The notes under the pieces: model-generated | What the model was told of the DNA's origin: nothing | Database searches by the model: none | The model's input: only the letters and a program-made list of their open reading frames with translations | In this document: positions 20,903-30,944 of the stretch, piece after piece | Layout of the letters: every line of letters begins with the position of its first letter | Position numbering within the stretch: position 1 is the stretch's first letter | Source: Marisediminitalea lipolytica | GTDB taxonomy: Bacteria; Pseudomonadota; Gammaproteobacteria; Enterobacterales; Alteromonadaceae | Assembly (NCBI RefSeq): GCF_001758465.1 | Contig: NZ_MJIC01000010.1 | Span: forward strand, 905,037 to 969,036 | Direction: 5' to 3' | DNA: 64,000 bases | Translations under genes and position numbers: made by a program

Positions 20903-23326
20903 ATGTCTGATTTTATTTGGGTATTACTGGTCGTTCTGTCTTTGTGTATCGCCGCTTATCAACGACAGTCATTAGTTAACGCCTTGTTGATCGCTGCCGG
21001 GGTATTAATGCTGGGCAGCATTTTTGGTTCTCTTGGCATACTCAGCTGGTTGCTCTTTGCCCTGCTCGCTGCGCCCTTTGCCATTGCGTCTATTCGCATA
21101 CCTTACCTTACCAAACCCATGTTGGCGTTTTATCGCAAAGTCATGCCAGAAATGTCGAGTACCGAACAGGAAGCCATTGATGCGGGCACCGTATGGTGGG
21201 ACGGCGACATTTTTTCCGGCCGCCCCGACTGGCAAAAATTGCATGCTATTCCCATGGGGCGTTTGACGCCCGAAGAGCAGGCCTTTCTTGACGGCCCGGT
21301 CGATCGTGTTTGTAACATGATTGATGAGTGGCAGGTTAATCACAAGGATGCTGATTTGCCGCCAGAAGTCTGGGCCTACCTGAAAGAACACAAATTCTTC
21401 GCCATGATCATCAAAAAAGAATACGGTGGTCTGGAATTTTCCGCTTTTGCGCAATCCCGGGTTATCCAGAAACTGGCCGGAACCAGTGCGGTTTTATCAA
21501 GCACGGTAGGTGTGCCTAATTCACTCGGTCCCGGCGAATTACTGCAACACTATGGTACCGAGGCACAAAAGAATCATTATCTGCCACGACTGGCCAATGG
21601 CGATGAAATTCCGTGTTTTGCACTCACCAGTCCCGAAGCGGGCTCAGATGCCGGCGCCATCCCGGATCAAGGCATCGTTTGCAAAGGCCAGTGGCAGGGT
21701 GAAGAAGTGCTTGGCATGAAACTCACGTTTGACAAACGATACATTACCCTGGCGCCGGTTGCCACGGTCATTGGCCTGGCCTTTAAGCTCTATGATCCGG
21801 ACGGTTTGCTGGGTAACCAGAAAGAACTGGGCATTACCTGCGCGCTGATCCCTCATGATACCGAGGGGCTTGATGTTGGACGCCGTCATTTTCCTCTGAA
21901 CACGCCGTTTCAGAATGGCCCAGTACGAGGTAAGGACATTTTTGTTCCACTGGACTTTATTATTGGTGGCGCCGATATGGCCGGTAAAGGCTGGCGTATG
22001 CTGATGGAATGCCTGTCGGTGGGCCGCTGTATCACCCTGCCCTCAACGTCGGCTGGCGGCGCAAAATCCTGCGCCATGGCTACCGGCGCCTACGCCCGGA
22101 TACGACGCCAGTTTAAAATCCCTATCGGCCATATGGAAGGTGTGGAAGAAATGCTTGCTCGTATAGGCGGTAATGCTTATCTGATGGATGCGGTGACTCG
22201 TTTTTCCACAGTAGGCGTTGACCTGGGTGAAAAACCTTCGGTTATTTCTGCCATTTGTAAGTATCATCTTACCGAACGTTCGCGCATTACGATCAATGAC
22301 GCCATGGATGTGCACGGTGGTAAAGGCATTATGTTAGGCCCGAATAACTATTTAGGCCGTGGCTATCAGGGTATGCCGATTTCCATTACGGTGGAAGGCG
22401 CGAATATCCTTACCCGTAACATGATGATATTTGGTCAGGGCGCCATGCGCTGTCATCCGTTTGTGCTGGATGAAATCAAAGCCGCCGCCCTGAAAGACGA
22501 ACAGGAAGCGCTGGCTGCCTTTGATAAAGCGGTGTTTGGCCATATTGGTTTTGCCCTGGCAAACGCATATCGCAGTATCTGGTTTACCCTGACCGGCGGA
22601 TACTTTCACCAGTCACCGTTTAAAGACAGTACGGCACGTTATTACCAGTTATTACAGGGATACAGTGCTAACCTGGCATTATTAACTGACTTATCCATGG
22701 GCTTGTTAGGGGGTTCCTTAAAACGACGGGAACGTCTCTCAGCACGGCTCGGCGATATCCTCAGTTACATTTATCTGGCCAGCGCAACGCTTAAACGTTA
22801 TGACGAAGAAGGACGTCAACATGACGATTTACCCTTGTTACACTGGGCCATGCAGGATCTGATTTACAGCCTGGAAACGTCCTTAATGGATTTTCTGGAT
22901 AACTTCCCGAACAAATGGCTGGGCATCATTCTTAAGCTTAAACTCATCCCTTTTGGTCACCGGGTAGCCAAACCCAGTGACAAAACCGAACATGCTATTG
23001 CCCGACTGCTGCAGCAGCCAAGTAGTGCCCGAACGCGCCTGGGGAATGGCCAGTATCTGACCCGTGAACCCGGCAGCCTGCCAGGTGAACTGGAACAAAC
23101 CCTGGCCGATGTCATCGCGGCTGAGCCCGTGTTTGATAATATCTGCCGGGCATTAGGAGAAAAACGCCCTTTCACCCAACTCGATGCGCTAGCTGACGAA
23201 GCACTGGCAAAAAATATTATCAGTGAGGAAGACGCTGAGTTACTCAGAAGAACCGAACACGGCCGGGCTAAAGTGGTTGCCGTGGATGACTTTGACCCGG
23301 AAGAACTGGTTGCTGCGATTCGCTAA
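20903..23326 (+). CDS. fadE: acyl-CoA dehydrogenase FadE
   Basis: FadE carries out the first step of fatty-acid beta-oxidation, introducing the trans-2 double bond with FAD as cofactor. At 807 residues it is nearly the length of the Escherichia coli enzyme (814) and has the same plan: two N-terminal membrane segments (about 3-20 and 28-60), an acyl-CoA dehydrogenase core (about 150-520, with [14 protein letters not shown] and the [18 protein letters not shown] flavin region) and a C-terminal domain of unknown role (DUF1974-like). Start is supported by GAGGA upstream. A monocistronic unit. Confidence 0.97.
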   Translation: MSDFIWVLLVVLSLCIAAYQRQSLVNALLIAAGVLMLGSIFGSLGILSWLLFALLAAPFAIASIRIPYLTKPMLAFYRKVMPEMSSTEQEAIDAGTVWWDGDIFSGRPDWQKLHAIPMGRLTPEEQAFLDGPVDRVCNMIDEWQVNHKDADLPPEVWAYLKEHKFFAMIIKKEYGGLEFSAFAQSRVIQKLAGTSAVLSSTVGVPNSLGPGELLQHYGTEAQKNHYLPRLANGDEIPCFALTSPEAGSDAGAIPDQGIVCKGQWQGEEVLGMKLTFDKRYITLAPVATVIGLAFKLYDPDGLLGNQKELGITCALIPHDTEGLDVGRRHFPLNTPFQNGPVRGKDIFVPLDFIIGGADMAGKGWRMLMECLSVGRCITLPSTSAGGAKSCAMATGAYARIRRQFKIPIGHMEGVEEMLARIGGNAYLMDAVTRFSTVGVDLGEKPSVISAICKYHLTERSRITINDAMDVHGGKGIMLGPNNYLGRGYQGMPISITVEGANILTRNMMIFGQGAMRCHPFVLDEIKAAALKDEQEALAAFDKAVFGHIGFALANAYRSIWFTLTGGYFHQSPFKDSTARYYQLLQGYSANLALLTDLSMGLLGGSLKRRERLSARLGDILSYIYLASATLKRYDEEGRQHDDLPLLHWAMQDLIYSLETSLMDFLDNFPNKWLGIILKLKLIPFGHRVAKPSDKTEHAIARLLQQPSSARTRLGNGQYLTREPGSLPGELEQTLADVIAAEPVFDNICRALGEKRPFTQLDALADEALAKNIISEEDAELLRRTEHGRAKVVAVDDFDPEELVAAIR

Positions 23327-23348
23327 GAAGCGGCTACATCCAAAAGTT

Positions 23349-23374
23349 AAAAGGAACCTGCGGGTTCCTTTTTT
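23349..23374 (+). terminator. Rho-independent terminator of fadE
   Basis: AAAAGGAACC, a TGCG loop and GGTTCC followed by six T form a classic intrinsic terminator 22 bases after the fadE stop. Confidence 0.9.
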
Positions 23375-23426
23375 AGTGGATTAAGCGGAAACAATTTGAC
23401 TCATTTCGCTGGCAAACCACTGGTGT

Positions 23427-24293
23427 TTATAACGCCAGTACCATTGCCACTTCGCCGACAAAATCAGCGGTAGAAACGGTGCCCCAGAAGCGGCTGTCAC
23501 GAGAATTATCCCGATTGTCGCCCAGAAAGAAATAGTGATGAGCCGGGACCTCGACCGTTTGAAACACGCCCACCGGACGATTTGGGTTACGCTGAATGAG
23601 GTAATTTTTGTCACCCAGAAACTCCCGGTAGATTTTATTATCGTCATCAACGCGTAAAAATTCTGTTCGTAATACTTTGCCGTTAACCGTAATAACGTCC
23701 CCTTCAATTACAATAGTATCACCCGGTAATCCAATCAGGCGTTTAACGTAGGGCGTCTCACTATCGGGCGGGTAAAAAACATAGATCTCGCCCCGTTGCA
23801 GCATTGACTCATCTTTTACCTGCGTATTGTTGAGAGTGACGCCGTAACTACCGTAGTCACCAAAACCCCATTTTTTCACGATAATATACTCACCCACTTT
23901 CAGGGTCGGGTTCATAGACGTTGCCGGAATACTGAACGGCTCGTAGCAAAACGCGCGAAATAAAAACACCAGGCTATAAAATATCGTGAAGATGGCTGGA
24001 ATAGCCCACCATTTTGCATACCACCGCCTGACTTTTTGCGTTGAATAGGCCCTGCAAAGCAAATAAGCGTGCACCGCACATACCAGCGTAAACAACCAGT
24101 TAAGATAAACGTAATTTAGCCAGTGACTTGGGGGAATTGATTTGTGGAGCACATAATCAAGGACTGCTACCACTAAGGACAACAGAAAATACCGCCAGAA
24201 CAGTGTTCCTTGATTGACGTACAAAAAGGCAAAAGGCGGTAACAGGATACCCAGCAACAGCGTAATCCAGCCCTTGGGCTTCCATTCCATCAT
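23427..24293 (-). CDS. lepB: signal peptidase I variant with extra N-terminal membrane segments
   Basis: The enzyme removes signal peptides from exported proteins at the periplasmic face of the inner membrane. Family boxes are complete: PATSMNPTL with nucleophile Ser126, YVKRLIGLPGD with general base Lys184 and GDNRDNSRDSR near the end. The roughly 95 residues before the catalytic part hold three extra hydrophobic segments (about 10-26, 33-50, 60-80). It is not beside lepA and rnc, so it may be an additional paralogue. The start at 24293 is set by AAGGAG upstream; 16 bases separate it from add. Confidence 0.9.
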   Translation of the reverse strand: MMEWKPKGWITLLLGILLPPFAFLYVNQGTLFWRYFLLSLVVAVLDYVLHKSIPPSHWLNYVYLNWLFTLVCAVHAYLLCRAYSTQKVRRWYAKWWAIPAIFTIFYSLVFLFRAFCYEPFSIPATSMNPTLKVGEYIIVKKWGFGDYGSYGVTLNNTQVKDESMLQRGEIYVFYPPDSETPYVKRLIGLPGDTIVIEGDVITVNGKVLRTEFLRVDDDNKIYREFLGDKNYLIQRNPNRPVGVFQTVEVPAHHYFFLGDNRDNSRDSRFWGTVSTADFVGEVAMVLAL

Positions 24294-24309
24294 TGTGCTC
24301 CTTTGGCTG

Positions 24310-25311
24310 CTATCTTGCCCGCGCACCATCCAGTAACCGTTGCTTCTCGGCCGCTGAAATGAAAGCCTGGTGCACCCCGTTCATTTGCACCTGTCGCAGC
24401 TGCTCAACGGTTAGCCCGATTACTTCATGGGCTACGCGGTATTCGTGACTGATATCAATGGCCGAAACGCCAGGATCATCGGTATTGAGTGTCACTTCTA
24501 TGCCCGCTTGCAAAAAGCGTTTTAACGGATGATTTGCCGTATCGATCACGGTGGCGGTCTGATAATTGGAGGTCGGACAGGCTTCTATCCCAATGCGTTG
24601 GTCCGCCAGATACTGCATTAGTCGCTCATCGTGTTGCGCTGCTACACCATGGCCTATTCGGCTTGCACCCAACAGCTCGATGGCATTCCAGATACTCTGC
24701 GGCCCATCCGCTTCGCCTGCATGTACGGTTATCTGCCAGCCAGCATCCCTGGCCTGTTTAAAATGTTCGACGAAAATCGGCGCAGGATAGCCAAGCTCAT
24801 CGCCAGCCAGATCTAATGCAGTGATATGCGCTTTATGGGCCAGCAGTCCAGCTAACTCCTGAGTACAGGCGTCGGTACCGAAGGTTCGACTTAAGATGCC
24901 GATAAGATTGTATTTTAACGCAAAATCACGTTCACCATCAGCACAGCCCTGAACAACCGCAGCCACCACATCAGCGACATTTAAACCATGATGTTGCGCC
25001 ATGTAATAAGGAGAAAAACGCAGTTCCACATAGTCCAGTCCGCTAAGACTGGCGTCCTGCATGTTTTCGTAAGCAATACGATAGCAGGCATCCGGATTAG
25101 CTAATACCGACACGCCATAATCCAGCTTAGCTAAAAACGCGAGTAAGTCAGCCGTTTTATCCTGTATCTGGCACAGCGGCAGTAATTCATCAAGTGAATT
25201 GGCAGGTAACGCCAGATTATGCTGAGCAGCTAGTTCCCAAATGGTTAACGGGCGGATATTACCGTCGAGATGACGGTGAATATCCACCAGAGGAAGGTTG
25301 GGATCGATCAC
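24310..25311 (-). CDS. add: adenosine deaminase
   Basis: Add hydrolyses adenosine (and deoxyadenosine) to inosine and ammonia in purine salvage. Zinc and catalytic motifs are visible: [12 protein letters not shown] at residues 10-21, [10 protein letters not shown] near 195 with the catalytic Glu, IGHGV near 217 and NTDDPG near 275. The 333-residue length is typical. Start codon is GTG, six bases after the response-regulator stop, and the ribosome site is weak, suggesting coupling with the upstream gene. Confidence 0.94.
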   Translation of the reverse strand: MIDPNLPLVDIHRHLDGNIRPLTIWELAAQHNLALPANSLDELLPLCQIQDKTADLLAFLAKLDYGVSVLANPDACYRIAYENMQDASLSGLDYVELRFSPYYMAQHHGLNVADVVAAVVQGCADGERDFALKYNLIGILSRTFGTDACTQELAGLLAHKAHITALDLAGDELGYPAPIFVEHFKQARDAGWQITVHAGEADGPQSIWNAIELLGASRIGHGVAAQHDERLMQYLADQRIGIEACPTSNYQTATVIDTANHPLKRFLQAGIEVTLNTDDPGVSAIDISHEYRVAHEVIGLTVEQLRQVQMNGVHQAFISAAEKQRLLDGARAR

Positions 25312-25317
25312 AAAGAT

Positions 25318-25947
25318 TTAGTTGATTTGTAACTTGTCCATCAATAGCACCGCCTGAGTACGGGTATTGATATCCAGTTTTTTGAGCGCGGCACTGATAT
25401 GTGCTTTTACCGTTGCTTCAGTAACGTTCATTTCGTGGGCAATTTGTTTATTCATCATGCCAGAACGCACATACTTTAACACCTGCACCTGTTTGGGTGT
25501 CAGCTCTTTAAAACGTTCCAGCATGTCATTCATGTTGCCGCTGTTAAACGTTAGCTTTTCAGCGATTTCCGTTGGCAGCCATTGTTCGCCACTTAAAACC
25601 AGGTCAATGGCCTCGGCAATGGTTTTCGTAGGCGTGGATTTAGGAATATACCCCTGGGCCCCTAAGGTAATGGACTGCGAAATCACGTCTACATCATCGT
25701 TTGCTGAAACCATCACCACCGGCAGCGATGGAAACTTTTCCTTTACTGTAGATAAGGTATCAAACCAGTTAGCCCCAGGCATTGATAAATCCAGGAGCAG
25801 TAAATCAACATTGTTTTTGTCAATGAGGTCGATTAACACATCCGTTGATTCAGCTTCCAGAACTTCAAGTCCCTCAAACAACGGGGTTAAAGCTCCAGAT
25901 AAGGCTTCTCTGAAGAGCGGGTGATCATCGGCTATTACAAACTTCAT
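25318..25947 (-). CDS. NarL/LuxR-family response regulator
   Basis: The 209-residue regulator has an N-terminal receiver domain with acidic pair Asp7-Asp8, phospho-acceptor Asp53 in LLDLSMPG and the Lys in YIPKS near residue 105, then a LuxR-type helix-turn-helix (about 145-205, ELTPKQVQVLKYVRSG and the recognition region EATVKAHISAALKKL). No sensor kinase is adjacent, so the partner is elsewhere. It heads a leftward operon with add and lepB-like genes. Confidence 0.93.
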   Translation of the reverse strand: MKFVIADDHPLFREALSGALTPLFEGLEVLEAESTDVLIDLIDKNNVDLLLLDLSMPGANWFDTLSTVKEKFPSLPVVMVSANDDVDVISQSITLGAQGYIPKSTPTKTIAEAIDLVLSGEQWLPTEIAEKLTFNSGNMNDMLERFKELTPKQVQVLKYVRSGMMNKQIAHEMNVTEATVKAHISAALKKLDINTRTQAVLLMDKLQIN

Positions 25948-26119
25948 TTAGGTATAGGCCCCACTGGCAATAATATCTTTACTGTATAGGTTAATACTAA
26001 AGATTAACCTATAGAAGCAGAGAATGTCTAATTTCCTGATTTTTTTCGACTCAGGGTTGGTTTTCTGGCCCGTAGGGGTAAAATTGCCGCCCTAAAATAC
26101 CCTTGCCCAAGAGATAATT

Positions 26120-26848
26120 GTGTCAAATAAAGACAATCTGTTCGCCACCCCATTAAATCAGGTCAGTGATTTCCAGTTTGATGATGCGGTAGCAGAAGTA
26201 TTTCCAGACATGATCAGCCGCTCAATTCCCGGCTATCAGACGATTATAGAAACCATCGGTCAGCTGGCGGCCAGTAAAGTGGTCTCTGGCACCAACGTGT
26301 ATGATATTGGCTGTTCATTAGGCGCCGCATCTTTCTCGGTTTCGCGCCATTGCAGTGCCGGGCAATGTCAAATCATCGCCATCGACAGTTCACCGGCCAT
26401 GGTTGAGCGTTGTCGGCGTAAGGTAGAGGCATTCCAATTGCCCAACCCTATCACCGTAAAGCAAGGGTTTGCCCAGTCAGAAACCATCACCAATGCGTCC
26501 ATGGTAGTGATGAATTTTACCCTGCAATTTATACCGCCGCCTGAACGCCCCGCACTGGTTCAGCAAATTTATGACGGACTGCAGCCGGGGGGGATTTTTG
26601 TTATTTCAGAAAAAATACGCCACCCGACTGAGCAGGGCAACGACCTGATCAACGACCTGCATTTACAGTTTAAGCGCGATAATGGCTACAGCGAGCTGGA
26701 AATCAGCCAAAAACGGGCCGCGCTGGAAAACGTCATGTTAATAGACACCTTTGATGTGCATAAAACCCGCCTGGAACAGGCCGGTTTTGCCGATGTGGTT
26801 ATGTGGTACCGTTGTTATAATTTTATGTCGCTGGTAGCGATTAAATAA
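26120..26848 (+). CDS. cmoA: carboxy-S-adenosyl-L-methionine synthase CmoA
   Basis: CmoA makes carboxy-SAM from SAM and prephenate for formation of 5-oxyacetyl uridine at tRNA wobble positions. The 242 residues carry a class I methyltransferase fold with [11 protein letters not shown] (about 60-70) and the [11 protein letters not shown] start of the family. Translation begins at GTG with AAGAGA upstream. A G7 run occurs inside the gene at about 26587-26593 in codons for QPGGIF. It is followed 16 bases later by cmoB, the usual pair. Confidence 0.97.
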   Translation: MSNKDNLFATPLNQVSDFQFDDAVAEVFPDMISRSIPGYQTIIETIGQLAASKVVSGTNVYDIGCSLGAASFSVSRHCSAGQCQIIAIDSSPAMVERCRRKVEAFQLPNPITVKQGFAQSETITNASMVVMNFTLQFIPPPERPALVQQIYDGLQPGGIFVISEKIRHPTEQGNDLINDLHLQFKRDNGYSELEISQKRAALENVMLIDTFDVHKTRLEQAGFADVVMWYRCYNFMSLVAIK

Positions 26849-26864
26849 AGTAGGGCTTTTTGTT

Positions 26865-27842
26865 ATGTCTGCGTCTGAATTATTCACCCCCTGTTACAAA
26901 CAGCTGCTGGAAAGTCCACTGTCGCACTGGTTGAATACCCTGCCACAGCAAATGGACAACTGGTATCGTACAGACCTGCACGGGGAATTTAAGAAATGGC
27001 AAAAACTGGTGGCTAAATTACCTGTCACCACACCTTCGTTACTAGACCTTAAACAAACAGTGACCGTTGGTGCAAAGAGCGATATTGACGAGTACGTACA
27101 AAAACAAATTGAAGGTTTATTACGCCAGTTTATGCCATGGCGCAAAGGCCCGTATCATATTCACGGTATTCATATTGATACCGAATGGCGTTCAGACTGG
27201 AAATGGGACCGGGTATTACCACACCTTGCCCCCCTGGCCGGCCGACAAGTGCTTGATGTGGGCTGTGGCAGTGGTTACCACTTATGGCGCATGTATGGTG
27301 AAGGCGCGGCGGGCGTCTATGGTATCGACCCCACCCAACTGTTTTTTATTCAGTTTATGGCTATTAAACATTTTATTGGTGAAGCCCCGGTGCATTTTTT
27401 ACCGCTGGGTATTGAGCAGATGCAGCCTTTGCAGGCCTTTGACACCGTATTTTCTATGGGCGTACTGTATCATCGTCGCGATCCTATGGAATTTTTAAAT
27501 CAGCTCAAATCACAACTGCGTAAAGGTGGCCAACTGGTACTGGAAACATTGGTAGTGGATGGTGATGAGCAAACCGTACTGATGGCTGGAGAGCGTTACG
27601 CACAAATGCGCAACGTGTGGTTTTTGCCAAGTTCAAAGGCCCTGTTGGTGTGGCTGCAACGCCTTGGCTTCACCGACTGTCAGGTTGTCGATGAATGCGT
27701 TACAACCACTGACGAGCAACGAGCCACCAGCTGGATGACCACTCATTCGCTGGCCGATTTTCTTGACCCCGAAGACCCCGGTAAAACCATAGAAGGGTAT
27801 CCAGCCCCCAAACGCGCGGTGATAATTGCTAACCGGGGCTAA
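26865..27842 (+). CDS. cmoB: tRNA U34 carboxymethyltransferase CmoB
   Basis: CmoB transfers the carboxymethyl group of carboxy-SAM to 5-hydroxyuridine 34 in tRNA. The 325-residue length fits the Escherichia coli enzyme, with an N-terminal region of about 100 residues and a Rossmann methyltransferase domain containing [15 protein letters not shown] (about 126-140) and [16 protein letters not shown] (about 201-216). It is the second gene of the cmoAB operon. Confidence 0.97.
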   Translation: MSASELFTPCYKQLLESPLSHWLNTLPQQMDNWYRTDLHGEFKKWQKLVAKLPVTTPSLLDLKQTVTVGAKSDIDEYVQKQIEGLLRQFMPWRKGPYHIHGIHIDTEWRSDWKWDRVLPHLAPLAGRQVLDVGCGSGYHLWRMYGEGAAGVYGIDPTQLFFIQFMAIKHFIGEAPVHFLPLGIEQMQPLQAFDTVFSMGVLYHRRDPMEFLNQLKSQLRKGGQLVLETLVVDGDEQTVLMAGERYAQMRNVWFLPSSKALLVWLQRLGFTDCQVVDECVTTTDEQRATSWMTTHSLADFLDPEDPGKTIEGYPAPKRAVIIANRG

Positions 27843-27873
27843 ATCACCCTTTGCTGGATTTTTAAAGCTGAAC

Positions 27874-27924
27874 CTGCAATCGATCCCTTTTTGTGCAATG
27901 ATTGGACTCGGGATCGATGTGCAG
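27874..27924. promoter_or_regulatory. long inverted repeat upstream of the glucosylglycerate operon
   Basis: CTGCAATCGATCCC (27874-27887) and GGGATCGATGTGCAG (27910-27924) are inverted copies with one extra base in the right arm, separated by 22 bases. The element lies between cmoB and the glycerate kinase gene, about 80 bases before the latter. It could be a two-site operator (each arm contains the palindrome ATCGAT) or an RNA hairpin ending cmoB. There is no T-tract right after it, which favours the operator reading. Confidence 0.5.
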
Positions 27925-28006
27925 TAACTTATCGACTGAATTGGCACAGATGTTGTAACAAAATTACGTATATGCTGTGCAAATCATCAATAACTAAGGC
28001 AGCTTT

Positions 28007-28885
28007 ATGGACATTTCTACATTTCTCGCGGCGCATCAACTTCCCGATAGCTATCGCGACATTGCACTAAAATGGTTCACGCCATTAGCTGATGAAATCT
28101 TTGCGCACCAGGAGAGTGCAAAGAAGCCTGTTTTCATCGGTGTGAATGGCTGTCAGGGGTCCGGCAAGTCAACACTTTGTGATTTTTTGGTGTATTACCT
28201 GTCACAACATAAAAAGCTTAATATAGTTTCTTTATCACTCGACGATTTTTATCTCGACAAATCCAGTCGCAACGCACTGGCAGTGAAGGTTCACCCCTTG
28301 CTGGCAACCCGTGGTGTCCCCGGTACCCATGATGTTGAGCTGGCGCAACAAACTTTCGACCGCTTACGGGGCTATGGCACCGTGTCGATTCCTCGTTTTA
28401 ACAAAGCCATTGACGATCCTTACCCGGTTGTCGACTGGCCGGTCATTCATTCACCACCCGACGTTGTACTGGTAGAAGGCTGGTGCTGGGGGGTTAGCAG
28501 TCAAAGTAAAAGTCAGCTGCTGGAACCGGTGAATATTCTCGAGCGTGATGAAGACCCGCTGGGTATCTGGCGCAGTTACGTAAACAAGCAACTGGGCGAA
28601 TCCTATCAGGCCCTGTTTGACCAGATGTCGTTCTGGATCATGCTTAAAGCGCCGTCCTTCGCCCAGGTGTATAACTGGCGAAAAGAGCAGGAACATAAGC
28701 TGGCAGCTAAAGTAGGTGCCAGTAAGCCACATACCGGCATTATGACCGACCTGGAAATTGAACGCTTCATTCAACACTACCAACGACTAACAGAACACAG
28801 TCTGGAAACACTGCCAGCACGTTGCAACTATGTGTTCCATTTGGATGAAACCCGTCAAATAACAAAAGTAGATAAGGCTGTTTAA
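28007..28885 (+). CDS. D-glycerate 3-kinase-like P-loop kinase
   Basis: The 292-residue kinase belongs to the YggC/plant GLYK P-loop family. The Walker A motif GVNGCQGSGKST spans residues 45-56 (Lys54), followed by SLSLDDFYLDK (about 76-86) with a likely catalytic or magnesium-binding Asp pair and VVLVEGWCWGV (about 154-164). Plant members phosphorylate D-glycerate to 3-phosphoglycerate. The three genes that follow make and degrade glucosylglycerate, so this enzyme is inferred to recycle freed glycerate. Its stop overlaps the next start by one base (TAATG). AAGG precedes the ATG. Confidence 0.88.
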   Translation: MDISTFLAAHQLPDSYRDIALKWFTPLADEIFAHQESAKKPVFIGVNGCQGSGKSTLCDFLVYYLSQHKKLNIVSLSLDDFYLDKSSRNALAVKVHPLLATRGVPGTHDVELAQQTFDRLRGYGTVSIPRFNKAIDDPYPVVDWPVIHSPPDVVLVEGWCWGVSSQSKSQLLEPVNILERDEDPLGIWRSYVNKQLGESYQALFDQMSFWIMLKAPSFAQVYNWRKEQEHKLAAKVGASKPHTGIMTDLEIERFIQHYQRLTEHSLETLPARCNYVFHLDETRQITKVDKAV

Positions 28886-29709
28886 TGGATCAATCGAGTA
28901 CTGTGATCTTTACCGATATGGACGGCACCTTGCTGGATCATCACACCTATAGTTTTGCTCCGGCACAACCCACCCTGGATGCCCTCGCCGAGCGCGGCAT
29001 TCCGGTTATACCCAACACCAGTAAAACCTACGCGGAAATGACCCAACTGCGGGATAAAATTGGTTTAAATGGCCCTTTTATCATCGAAAACGGGGCCGCC
29101 GCTTATATTCCCCATGGCTTTTTTAAACAAAAGCCGGCGGGCACTATCTGGCAGGATGGTTTTTGGTGTAAATCCTTTATTTCGTCTAAAGGTTACTGGC
29201 TCAAATTACTCGACATAGTTAAAGGCGAGTTTGCCGGCGAATTTACCCATTTTAGTGTAATGAGTAATGACGAATTAGTCGCCGCGACCGGCCTTAGCGA
29301 AGACGAGGCCCGCTTAGCTGCCAAACGCCAGTATGGCGAGCCTGTAATGTGGCTTGGCAGCGAGCAACGTAAAGATGAATTTATTGCAGCCGTCAGAGAT
29401 CGGGGGGCCACCCCGCTGGAAGGCGGACGGTTTATCCACATCTCCGGCGACTGTACCAAAGGCAAAGCACTTAGCTGGTTTATGGAAGAGTATCGACGGC
29501 AATCAGCCATCTCAGCCACTTCTATTGCACTGGGCGATGGTAAAAATGACATCGCCATGATGGAAGCGGCAGATATCGCTGTGCGCATTGCGTCTCCCAC
29601 GCACGAGCCTCCCCAGGTTAATAAAAAAGATAATATATATACCAGCACCCTACTCGGCCCTGAGGGCTGGACAGAAATGCTTTCACAACTGCTTTCATTG
29701 AAAGATTAG
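28885..29709 (+). CDS. glucosyl/mannosyl-3-phosphoglycerate phosphatase (HAD IIB)
   Basis: A 274-residue HAD hydrolase of the MpgP/YedP family. Motif I is DMDGTLLD at residues 11-18, and motif IV is GDGKNDIAMM near 230. The family removes phosphate from mannosyl- or glucosyl-3-phosphoglycerate to give the free compatible solute. Because the next gene encodes a glucosyl-3-phosphoglycerate synthase-type enzyme, the glucosyl substrate is favoured. It is translationally coupled to the kinase gene upstream, with eight bases to the synthase gene. Confidence 0.9.
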   Translation: MDQSSTVIFTDMDGTLLDHHTYSFAPAQPTLDALAERGIPVIPNTSKTYAEMTQLRDKIGLNGPFIIENGAAAYIPHGFFKQKPAGTIWQDGFWCKSFISSKGYWLKLLDIVKGEFAGEFTHFSVMSNDELVAATGLSEDEARLAAKRQYGEPVMWLGSEQRKDEFIAAVRDRGATPLEGGRFIHISGDCTKGKALSWFMEEYRRQSAISATSIALGDGKNDIAMMEAADIAVRIASPTHEPPQVNKKDNIYTSTLLGPEGWTEMLSQLLSLKD

Positions 29710-29717
29710 GAGGACAC

Positions 29718-30941
29718 ATGGCCGATTTTTATCAAAACGGTATCGTAACGACGCTACATAATTTAAACAGCCGCTCTACTGAAGCGCTTGAAGCTGAGTT
29801 ACTCAGATTTTCCCAGAAACGCCCAATGGCACTGATCCTGCCCTCACTCTTCTCCGAACTGGAGGGACCGGCATTAACCCACATTGTTGACGAACTGACC
29901 CACGTCCCGTATTTGTCAGAAATCGTTATTGGCCTTGACCGTGCGGATGAGGAGCAATACCGTCACGCCCAAAAGTTCTTTGACCGTTTACCCCAACACC
30001 ACCGGATTTTATGGAATGATGGCCCTCGTTTAAAAGCTATCGACGAAGAATTACAAGCGCTGGATCTGGCACCTAAAGAATTGGGTAAAGGTCGCAACGT
30101 GTGGTATTGCATGGGTTACATTCTGGCATCTAACAAAGCGGAATCCGTGGCTCTGCATGATTGCGATATTATTACCTACAACCGTGATCTGCTGGCCCGC
30201 CTGATTTATCCGGTTGCCAATCCACAGTTTAACTATGAATTCTGTAAAGGGTATTACGCCCGCGTCGCCGACGGCAAAATTAACGGCCGCGTATCGCGTT
30301 TGCTGGTTACTCCATTGCTGCGGGCATTAAAACGCACCCTGGGTGACAACGAATATATCGAATTTATGGACAGCTTCCGTTATCCGCTGGCCGGGGAGTT
30401 TTCTTTCCGCCGTGACGTTCTGAATGATATTCGTATTCCGAGTGACTGGGGATTAGAAATCGGCGTACTTTCTGAGATGCACCGCAACTATTCGCACAAT
30501 CGCTTATGTCAGGCTGACATTGCAGAAACCTACGACCACAAGCATCAGGATTTGTCGCTTAATAATGAACAAGGCGGCCTGTCTAAAATGTCCATCGATA
30601 TCACCAAGGCATTATTCAGAAAACTGGCTACCCAGGGCGTGTCTTTCAGTAACGAAATGTTCCGCTCTATCAAAGCCACCTACTTCCGTATCGCACTGGA
30701 CTTTATCGAGACTTACCATAACGATGCGGTTATGAACGGACTGTCACTGGACATTCACAGTGAAGAAAAAGCGGTAGAAATGTTTGCCAGTAATATCATG
30801 AAAGCGGGTCAGCACTTCCTTGAAAACCCCATGGAAACGCCGTTTATTCCAAGCTGGAACCGGGTTACCAGTGCGATGCCTGACATTCTTGATCGCCTGC
30901 TCGAAGCTGTAGAACTGGATACTGAAGAATTTAGAGGATAA
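29718..30941 (+). CDS. gpgS: glucosyl-3-phosphoglycerate synthase (GT81-type)
   Basis: The 407-residue glycosyltransferase resembles GpgS, which joins glucose from UDP- or ADP-glucose to 3-phosphoglycerate. Visible parts are the GT-A nucleotide region near residue 70 (SEIVIGLDRADEEQ), the metal-binding motif ALHDCDIITYNRDLL (DxD, about 149-163) and the acceptor region FRYPLAGEFSFRRDVL (about 221-236) with DWGLEIGVLSEM. A strong GGAGG lies seven bases before the start. Only three bases separate it from the phosphorylase gene. Specificity for glucose over mannose is by similarity and context. Confidence 0.9.
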   Translation: MADFYQNGIVTTLHNLNSRSTEALEAELLRFSQKRPMALILPSLFSELEGPALTHIVDELTHVPYLSEIVIGLDRADEEQYRHAQKFFDRLPQHHRILWNDGPRLKAIDEELQALDLAPKELGKGRNVWYCMGYILASNKAESVALHDCDIITYNRDLLARLIYPVANPQFNYEFCKGYYARVADGKINGRVSRLLVTPLLRALKRTLGDNEYIEFMDSFRYPLAGEFSFRRDVLNDIRIPSDWGLEIGVLSEMHRNYSHNRLCQADIAETYDHKHQDLSLNNEQGGLSKMSIDITKALFRKLATQGVSFSNEMFRSIKATYFRIALDFIETYHNDAVMNGLSLDIHSEEKAVEMFASNIMKAGQHFLENPMETPFIPSWNRVTSAMPDILDRLLEAVELDTEEFRG

Positions 30942-30944
30942 TCA

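Noticed and set aside
25367..25924. 185-residue plus-strand frame across the response-regulator gene
   Set aside because: It mirrors the regulator on the opposite strand, has no start context and no family features.
29193..29648. 151-residue minus-strand frame across the phosphatase gene
   Set aside because: Antisense shadow of a well-supported HAD phosphatase.
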